Below are positions 35,562-41,138 of a DNA stretch of 41,138 bases, piece by piece (positions within the stretch are counted from its first letter, which is position 1; each line of letters starts with the position of its first letter). Where the stretch lies: assembly GCF_002142215.1 (NCBI RefSeq), contig NZ_NAST01000021.1:1-41138 (forward strand), given 5' to 3'. Made by a program: the position numbers and the translations under genes. The notes under the pieces were generated by a model. The model saw nothing but the letters and a program-made list of their open reading frames with translations, was not told the DNA's origin and did no database searches. This DNA comes from Gilliamella sp. N-G2. GTDB lineage: Bacteria > Pseudomonadota > Gammaproteobacteria > Enterobacterales > Orbaceae.

Positions 35562-35976
35562 TAACAAATGCCTCTGATTTCAAGTCAGTATTACCTTATA
35601 AGGTAATAGGTTAAGCAAAATAGGATGGGCATTTTACGCTTTAGCTATCAGATTGGCAAATTTATTGTAACCATAATTAGGAACAACAATATCTCAATGA
35701 TAAATAAAAAAAACAATAATTTATTCAATATAAAGTTATTCCATAATGTTAAATAAAAATGGGGAAATTTTTTTAAATCGGATAAAAAAAATAATAGAAT
35801 ACAGATAAAACAACATAAATTTGTGACTAATATCACATAAAACTATTATAAAGCCCAATATTTTTTAGTTTTTATTGCTTATATTTGTGCAAAACCACAT
35901 AGCATAAACAACAAATTCAATAATAAAATTAGTACAACTTTTTTTAATTGTCATAAAAAACATGAGGAAAATTTAA
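35562..35976. other. Divergent intergenic region between trhP and the glycerate operon
   Basis: It holds a perfect 20-bp palindrome at 35589-35608 (half TATTACCTTA) near the trhP start, and the CRP-type site listed separately. A 62-codon minus-strand frame inside is hydrophobic AT-rich noise and is not called. Confidence 0.6.
35822..35837. promoter_or_regulatory. CRP-cAMP-type binding site upstream of the glycerate operon
   Basis: TGTGA, six bases (CTAATA), TCACA: both half-sites match the CRP consensus perfectly. It lies about 140 bases before the permease start. With a -10 such as CAATAT at 35856-35861 it would sit near -41, the class II activator position. Confidence 0.75.
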
Positions 35977-37281
35977 ATGACTGAACTCATTAGTTGGTAT
36001 GGAGCGATTATAGGACTTTTTCTTGCTATTTTTTTAATTTTACGCGGGATAAATCCAGTTTATTCGTTATTCTTTGGCGCGATAATTGGTGCTTTCATTG
36101 GAGGGGCAAATCTAGTACAAACTGTTTCAGTTTTAACTAGCGGTACACAAAGTATTATGGGTACCGTAATAAGAGTATTAGCGGCAGGTATTCTAGCTGG
36201 TGTAATGATGGAATCAGGTGCAGCGGAAACCATCGCACAAGCTGTCGTAAAAAAATTAGGTGAAAAAAAGGCATTACTCGCTTTAGCACTAGCCACTGGT
36301 ATTATTACTGCATCTGGCGTATTTATTCCTGTTGCTGTATTAATTGTTGCACCAATTGCTCTTTCTGTAGGTAATAAAATGGGCATTTCTCGGTTAGCCT
36401 TATTATTAGCTCTTTCTGGTGGTGGTAAGGCAGGAAATATTATCTCTCCTAACCCTAATACTATCGCGGTTGCCAATGGTTTCAATTTAAGTTTGAGTGA
36501 CGTGATGATAGCTGGTTTTATTCCTGCGTTATTTGGTTTAATTGCAACTGTTGTAATTGCTTCATTAATCAAAAATAAAGGTGACAAAGTAGATTCTAAA
36601 GAAGTGATTGCTTTGCAAAAAAATGATACTGAACAAAAAAATAACAATCCTTCTCTAGGAAAAGCTGTTGTTGCGCCTGTAACCGCAATTTTGCTATTAA
36701 TGATCAATCCTATAGGTAATATTTTTCATATTGAAGCATTAGCTAGTTTAAAACTTGATGCTTTATATGTACTGCCTGTTGCGGGGATCATCGGAATGTT
36801 AGCCATGGGACAACATCGTAACATTGCTATGTATACAAAATCAGGAATTGAAAAAATGACACCAACTGTACTAATTTTGGTGGGTGCCGGTGCTATTGCT
36901 GGTTTAATTGGTGCATCAAACTTAGCAGCTCAAGTTATCAATATTATTGATTCCATGGGTATCTCAGGCTATTACTTATCACCTATTTCCGGGGTATTAA
37001 TGGCAGCAGCAACAGCTTCAACCTCTACAGGTGTTATTTTAGCAACAGGAACATTTGGTTCAACCATTATGGATATGGGTATACCTGCAATTAGTGCAGC
37101 AGTTATGATGCATACAGGTGCAACAGTTATTGATTCATTACCGCAAGGAAATTACTTCCATGTCACTGGTGGTAGTATGAATATGACAATTAAACAACGT
37201 ATGAAATTGATCCCATATGAAGCTATGGTTGGTGGCACTATGACTCTCGTTGCCACAATTTTCTATCAATTTATTATGTAA
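35977..37281 (+). CDS. GntP-family permease, probable glycerate transporter
   Basis: The 434-residue protein is hydrophobic throughout with about 12 membrane segments. GntP-family signatures include FFGAIIGAFIGG near the N-terminus, MESGAAETIAQAVVKKLG, GVFIPVAVLIVAPIALS, LSGGGKAGNIISPNPNT, and the C-terminal TGATVIDSLPQGNYFH. A GAGGA ribosome site precedes it. It is followed after 17 bases by glycerate kinase and then cdaR, as in Haemophilus, so D-glycerate rather than gluconate is the likely substrate. This is inference from context. The CRP-type site suggests catabolite control. Confidence 0.88.
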   Translation: MTELISWYGAIIGLFLAIFLILRGINPVYSLFFGAIIGAFIGGANLVQTVSVLTSGTQSIMGTVIRVLAAGILAGVMMESGAAETIAQAVVKKLGEKKALLALALATGIITASGVFIPVAVLIVAPIALSVGNKMGISRLALLLALSGGGKAGNIISPNPNTIAVANGFNLSLSDVMIAGFIPALFGLIATVVIASLIKNKGDKVDSKEVIALQKNDTEQKNNNPSLGKAVVAPVTAILLLMINPIGNIFHIEALASLKLDALYVLPVAGIIGMLAMGQHRNIAMYTKSGIEKMTPTVLILVGAGAIAGLIGASNLAAQVINIIDSMGISGYYLSPISGVLMAAATASTSTGVILATGTFGSTIMDMGIPAISAAVMMHTGATVIDSLPQGNYFHVTGGSMNMTIKQRMKLIPYEAMVGGTMTLVATIFYQFIM

Positions 37282-37298
37282 TATTAAGAGTAATTTTT

Positions 37299-38444
37299 AT
37301 GAAACAAAAAACATTTGTACTTGCACCTGACTCTTTTAAAGAAAGCTTAACTGCAAAAAAAGTCTGTCAGGCTATGGAATCAGGGTTAAAAAAAGTTTTT
37401 CCTGATGCAAAATATATTCATGTCCCAATGGCTGATGGTGGTGAAGGTACAACACAGTCATTAGTTGATGCCACTAACGGTACATTATATGCTTGTGAAG
37501 TTACAGGTCCACTTGGTAATAAGGTAACAGCCTATTATGGAGTTTTGGGTGATAACACAACCGCGGTTATTGAAATGGCTTCAGCAAGTGGTATCCATCT
37601 TGTACCAAAAGACCAACGTAATCCATTGATTACCACAACATTTGGTACGGGCGAATTAATCCTTGCCAGCTTAAAACATGGTATTAAAAAAATCATTTTA
37701 GGCATTGGAGGTAGCGCCACTAATGATGGCGGAGCTGGCATGGCACAAGCTTTAGGTGTGAAATTTTATGATAAAAACAATCAATTACTTCCTAAAGGCG
37801 GTGGTGCATTAGGAGATTTAGCTAAAATTGATACGTCGGAAATCAATCCTCGATTAGATACAGTTGAATTTATTGTTGCTAGTGATGTAACCAATCCACT
37901 ATGTGGCGAAAAAGGTGCTTCAAGAGTATTTGGCCCTCAAAAAGGAGCAACCCCTGAGATGGTTGAACAACTAGATGCGAACTTACAGCATTATTCTTCA
38001 ATCATAAAGACTCAGTTAAATAAAGATGTTGCAACGATTCCTGGCGCAGGCGCTGCAGGTGGATTGGGTGCCGGATTAATGGCTTTTACCAATAGTAAAA
38101 TGGAAAAAGGCATTGATATAGTTATCAAGTACAGTAATTTAGAAAATCAATTAATTGGTGCTGATTTCTGTTTTACTGGTGAAGGTGGAATTGACTTTCA
38201 AACTAAATTTGGAAAAACGCCTTATGGTGTTGCACAAACAGCTAAAAAGCACAATGTCCCCGTTATTGCATTAGCTGGAATGATTGGTGAAAACATCGAG
38301 GAACTTTATCCTGAAGGTATTAACACCATTTTTGGCATTATTCCTTCTTTAGCTAAGATTGAAGATTTATTAGCAGATGGATTTAAAAATATTGAACGTA
38401 CCAGTGAAAATATTGGTCGTCTAATTAATATCACTCAACCTTAA
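37299..38444 (+). CDS. garK: Glycerate 2-kinase
   Basis: The enzyme phosphorylates D-glycerate to 2-phosphoglycerate, feeding lower glycolysis. The 381 residues match the GarK/GlxK family: APDSFKESLTAKKVCQAME, PMADGGEGTTQSLVDATNG, IGGSATNDGGAGMAQALGV, VASDVTNPLCGEKGASRVFG-type, GAAGGLGAGLMAF and FTGEGGIDFQTKFGKTP. I cannot separate GarK from GlxK by sequence alone. It is 17 bases after the permease and ends at a strong hairpin. Confidence 0.93.
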   Translation: MKQKTFVLAPDSFKESLTAKKVCQAMESGLKKVFPDAKYIHVPMADGGEGTTQSLVDATNGTLYACEVTGPLGNKVTAYYGVLGDNTTAVIEMASASGIHLVPKDQRNPLITTTFGTGELILASLKHGIKKIILGIGGSATNDGGAGMAQALGVKFYDKNNQLLPKGGGALGDLAKIDTSEINPRLDTVEFIVASDVTNPLCGEKGASRVFGPQKGATPEMVEQLDANLQHYSSIIKTQLNKDVATIPGAGAAGGLGAGLMAFTNSKMEKGIDIVIKYSNLENQLIGADFCFTGEGGIDFQTKFGKTPYGVAQTAKKHNVPVIALAGMIGENIEELYPEGINTIFGIIPSLAKIEDLLADGFKNIERTSENIGRLINITQP

Positions 38445-38474
38445 CATTTTAAGACATCTAACAAGTAAGAGAAT

Positions 38475-38506
38475 GGGGAAATAAAGAGGCTATTTTTTAT
38501 TTCCCC
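38475..38506 (+). terminator. Hairpin after glycerate kinase
   Basis: GGGGAAATAAA (38475-38485) pairs with TTTATTTCCCC (38496-38506), an 11-bp stem followed by AATTATTAT. It would separate the permease-kinase unit from cdaR, at least partly. Confidence 0.65.
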
Positions 38507-38650
38507 AATTATTATAAACACTAATAATTTTAATCATTAAAATAACGTATTCAAAATCAGCTATCATGGAAAGGCTTCAGATGATTTCTGATAAAGATCC
38601 TAGCAATAAAAATCAATGAGTTATAAAATATAATTTATTAAAAATAAAAA

Positions 38651-39811
38651 ATGTTTATCACTATGAAAGTTCAAAGCATCTCTCCAATACTTGCTCAATA
38701 TATTGTGGATAAAACCATGCAAATCATTAATTGTAATGTAAATATAATGAATAACAAGGGAGAAATTATCGGTAGCGGTGATTTAGAACGAATTGGCGAA
38801 TTACATGAAGGCGCAGTATTAGCCATATCGCAAGGTAGAGTTGTTACCATTGATAATCCAACCGCCCAAAAACTTAAAGGTGTTAAACCGGGTGTTAATT
38901 TTCCACTGAAACTTAAAAATGAAATTGTTGGTGTTATTGGTATCACGGGTGAACCTAATAAAATCATTCAATTTGCAGAACTAGTAAGTATGACAGCTGA
39001 GATGATGATGGAACAAGCATTATTACTCAATCAGCTCTCTCAAGATAATCGTTTAAAAGAAGAATTTATATTATCAATAATTCAATCAGACAACACAATG
39101 GCAAATATTACTGAGTGGAGTCGAAAATTAAATATTGATTTATCTTTACCGTATGTAACTGTAATTATTGAAATCGAGAGTGGCCAGTTAGGAATTCAAA
39201 CAGCTATGAGCGAATTACAACAAATTCAAAATCAACTCGAAACAATAACCAAATTAGTAGCCATAAAATCACTAACCGAAATTGTGATATTACTTCCAGC
39301 CTTAAATAAGTTTAATCGATGGGATTTAGCAGAGCATAAAACAAAACTTGAAAAACTAATTGGTCAAACAAAACTTCTTAGTAAATTTGTTATAAAAATA
39401 TCTTTAGGAAATTACTTTCATCAAGGTAACGACGCCATAGCAAGATCTTATCAAACAGCTAAAACAGCATTGGAAATCGGAAAAAAAAGATTTCCACATT
39501 GCCGTAATTATTATTATCAGGACCTAATCTTACCGGTTTTATTGGATGGTTTAAACCAAGATTGGCAAGCGGAAGAGTTACTTTCACCATTAAATAAATT
39601 AAAAGCATCAGATACAAATGGCTTACTGCAAAATACTCTCGAAACTTGGTTTATTCATAATCTACATAACAATAATACTGCAAAAGCCCTGTTCATACAT
39701 CGCAATACACTTGAGTATCGATTAAACAATATTGCCAAAGTAACGGGATTAGATTTATCAAAATTTGATGATCGTGTACTGCTTTATATTGCATTACAAC
39801 TCGATAAATAG
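38651..39811 (+). CDS. cdaR: CdaR/SdaR-type sugar diacid regulator
   Basis: CdaR activates glucarate, galactarate and glycerate genes in E. coli. The protein aligns with E. coli CdaR from AQYIVDKTMQIINCNVNIM through GSGDLERIGELHEGAVL and GVIGITGEPNKI (the diacid-binding domain, about 1-140) to the C-terminal PucR-type helix-turn-helix with KALFIHRNTLEYRLNNIAKVTGLDL. The start may be 38651 (386 residues) or 38663; neither has a clear Shine-Dalgarno. No glucarate or galactarate gene is nearby, so the likely target is the adjacent permease-kinase operon, with glycerate as effector. Confidence 0.93.
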   Translation: MFITMKVQSISPILAQYIVDKTMQIINCNVNIMNNKGEIIGSGDLERIGELHEGAVLAISQGRVVTIDNPTAQKLKGVKPGVNFPLKLKNEIVGVIGITGEPNKIIQFAELVSMTAEMMMEQALLLNQLSQDNRLKEEFILSIIQSDNTMANITEWSRKLNIDLSLPYVTVIIEIESGQLGIQTAMSELQQIQNQLETITKLVAIKSLTEIVILLPALNKFNRWDLAEHKTKLEKLIGQTKLLSKFVIKISLGNYFHQGNDAIARSYQTAKTALEIGKKRFPHCRNYYYQDLILPVLLDGLNQDWQAEELLSPLNKLKASDTNGLLQNTLETWFIHNLHNNNTAKALFIHRNTLEYRLNNIAKVTGLDLSKFDDRVLLYIALQLDK

Positions 39812-39827
39812 CTTTATATATTAAATA

Positions 39828-40028
39828 TTAATCCATTTCATCATCTAATCCAATAAGCGGCAAATATTCTTGCCAGCGATATTTCCTTATTGGCATTGGA
39901 TTAACATTCTCAAAATATAAAACTAATGCCGGCTTAATACCATTCCAATTATCGACAAACTCATAGTGTATCAGATAGCCTTGTGAGATCAGTTTTTTGG
40001 CTTTAGCATGATAATTAAAATAAGCCAT
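39828..40028 (-). CDS. Small hypothetical protein, 66 residues
   Basis: I do not recognise the family. It begins MAYFNYHAKAKKLISQGYL, has an aromatic beta-like middle (ALVLYFENVNPMPIRK), and ends in an acidic DDEMD. The composition and the phrase PMPIRKYRWQEYL look like a conserved small cytoplasmic protein. AGGA lies about 12 bases before the ATG. It is convergent with cdaR, 16 bases from its stop. Confidence 0.65.
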   Translation of the reverse strand: MAYFNYHAKAKKLISQGYLIHYEFVDNWNGIKPALVLYFENVNPMPIRKYRWQEYLPLIGLDDEMD

Positions 40029-40243
40029 ATCTTATTTTATCCTGTTGTTTGATTAACATTATAAGTGGGTATAACTCAATCAATGAGTTTACAGTAAATG
40101 ATGAGTATTTTTTGATTGTTTAATTGACTAATGATTTAATAAATAACATTAAAAATTGAAAACATTTTTATAATTACAAAAAATGCCTTAACTACAAATG
40201 GATTTTAATGATGATATTCAGTTTTAGGGTTACTAAAGAATGG
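40029..40243. other. Gene-free AT-rich spacer
   Basis: No coding frame or clear signal is seen beyond the presumed promoter of the 66-residue gene. Confidence 0.4.
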
Positions 40244-40567
40244 TTATTTTGAATCATCCTTTAACATCTCTAAACAATCTTTACTATCTATAGTAAAAGA
40301 AAATAAATGTTTACCATTTTCTTCATAATACATGTTTTTAAAAATCGCTCCCTTAGATATTATTTCTTTTGTAGATTCTTCAGTACAAATAGAGTTTCTT
40401 GCAGTTAAAAAAAGTTTATTTTCAACAAAACCCATTTCTGAATCTTCAATATTAACATTAAAAATTGTCATTTTGAAAACTATTGTATTTTTACATGCGA
40501 TAGTTGAATCTAAAAACGTGAACTGATCTAACTGATATGAGGTATTTTTATTTATTTCGTTTGACAT
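40244..40567 (-). CDS. Hypothetical protein, 107 residues, probably the distal part of a split gene
   Basis: The frame starts MSNEINKNTSYQLDQFTFLD with no ribosome site. It has three Cys (at SICTEES, DCLEML and IACKN) and an alternating beta pattern, ending KHLFSFTIDSKDCLEM. It has no signal or membrane segment itself, but its frame is open upstream to a stop inside the preceding small membrane-protein gene, next to a run of seven A. A one-base slip there would fuse both into one 147-residue membrane-anchored protein. Function unknown. Confidence 0.55.
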   Translation of the reverse strand: MSNEINKNTSYQLDQFTFLDSTIACKNTIVFKMTIFNVNIEDSEMGFVENKLFLTARNSICTEESTKEIISKGAIFKNMYYEENGKHLFSFTIDSKDCLEMLKDDSK

Positions 40568-40572
40568 GATAA

Positions 40573-40686
40573 CTAACAGCTTTTCAATATTTTTTTATCA
40601 AATAGGTCAAATTGATTCATAAAAAAGAAAACTGCTACTGATGCAATAATAAATGATAGCCAATATCTAAGTTTTTCTACCGTCAT
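40573..40686 (-). CDS. 37-residue single-span membrane peptide, probable N-terminus of the split gene
   Basis: The frame starts MTVEKLRYW, has one hydrophobic span (LSFIIASVAVFFFM) and ends LKSC. It stops five bases before the 107-residue frame. The T7 run at 40590-40596 (A7 on the coding strand) follows the FDLFD codons. It may be a free small protein, or the anchor of a larger protein when the frame is restored. Confidence 0.45.
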   Translation of the reverse strand: MTVEKLRYWLSFIIASVAVFFFMNQFDLFDKKILKSC

Positions 40687-40799
40687 AATAATACTCAATT
40701 CGCTATAATTATCATTAACTATATCATATAAAAAATAATTCTCTCGATTGATTTAGTACTTTATTCGAGGAAATACTGTAGGTAACTTATCGATTTTAA

Positions 40800-40873
40800 T
40801 GGAGGCGCGTCCCGGAGTCGAACCGAGGTAGACGGATTTGCAATCCGCAGCATGGCCACTCTGCCAACGCGCC
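40800..40873 (-). tRNA. cysT: tRNA-Cys (GCA)
   Basis: A complete 74-base cloverleaf with encoded CCA: acceptor GGCGCGT/ACGCGCC, anticodon loop TTGCAAA in stem CGGAT/ATCCG, T arm GGTTCGACTCC, discriminator U. It closely resembles E. coli cysT. Confidence 0.95.
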
Positions 40874-41138
40874 ATAGAGGTCTATCTGAATAGGTGGGAA
40901 ATATTAGCATTGGCTTACCTTATCGTCAAGGTTAAATAGGTTATAAATACATCAGTTGTATGAATTATTTCAATTGTACTAAATTTAGGAAATTAAAAAG
41001 CATTTAAAACCATGCGTATAAAGATAATTACTTAAATAATTTGAGTAGCAATTTTTTTAAGTTTAAAAAAATCCATTTTTTCCCAAAAAATCTATTTTAA
41101 ATTCCTAAAAATAAAATAATTATTACTAAAATTAGTTC
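40874..41138. other. Terminal AT-rich stretch without a visible gene
   Basis: It should hold the tRNA-Cys promoter. No coding frame was supported up to the window edge. Confidence 0.4.

Noticed and set aside
35648-35836. 62-codon hydrophobic minus-strand frame upstream of the permease
   Set aside because: It is rich in Phe/Leu/Ile as expected from AT-rich noncoding DNA, overlaps the CRP-type site and has no ribosome site.
35881-35910. Second CRP site (TGTG...CACA near 35887)
   Set aside because: The half-sites are separated by six rather than eight bases, which does not fit CRP.
36060-36707. 215-codon minus-strand frame inside the permease gene
   Set aside because: It mirrors a membrane-protein gene; open antisense frames are expected there. 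No independent support.

Overview
The window is chromosomal DNA from an AT-rich gammaproteobacterium. Proteins with E. coli or Haemophilus counterparts (GuaB, UbiG, SerC, ArgCBGH, PepD, Gpt, FrsA, ProBA, TrhP, CdaR) are clearly related to them. The order gpt-frsA-proB-proA follows E. coli with crl and phoE missing, and the gntP-family permease, glycerate kinase, cdaR set resembles the Haemophilus glycerate cluster. Low GC, small intergenic hairpins and this mixed synteny would fit the Orbaceae (Gilliamella and relatives). That assignment is inference from memory and was not tested by a search.

Layout. 1-2860: a 5'-truncated EexN-like lipoprotein, then a secreted protein with an Ig-like and a lectin-like C-terminal part. 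3132-5437: guaB and ubiG on the minus strand. 5438-6024: a gene-free stretch holding the first late-promoter-like box. 6025-20112: a complete run of phage P2-type contractile-tail genes in P2 order (V W J I H G, a second H G pair, FI FII E/E' T U D) ending with an Ogr/Delta-type zinc-finger activator. No capsid, portal, terminase, replication, lysis, repressor or integrase gene is present. 20171-20454: a 12-copy heptamer repeat and a tRNA-Ile2(CAU) gene. 20672-29490: a DUF4156-like lipoprotein, serC, the argCBGH operon with a double ARG box, pepD and gpt. 29514-34147: frsA, proB, an unknown membrane protein and proA. 34218-35561: trhP on the minus strand. 35977-39811: a glycerate uptake and phosphorylation operon with a CRP-type site and its CdaR regulator. 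39828-40873: small hypothetical genes, including a probable split gene, and tRNA-Cys.

The most notable system is the tail-only locus. Three upstream regions (before V, before the second tail-fibre gene, before the sheath gene) carry the same 21-bp dyad, TTGTAA-Y-N6-Y-A-Y-TACAA. With two intervening terminators this divides the locus into three co-regulated units: baseplate plus fibre 1, fibre 2 alone, and sheath/tube/tape-measure. The Ogr-like protein at the end is the obvious candidate to bind the dyad. E/E' keeps the P2-type T-TTT-TTG slippery site with correct frame geometry. The simplest reading is an R-type tailocin-like particle, or a decaying P2 remnant, carrying two alternative receptor-binding fibres.
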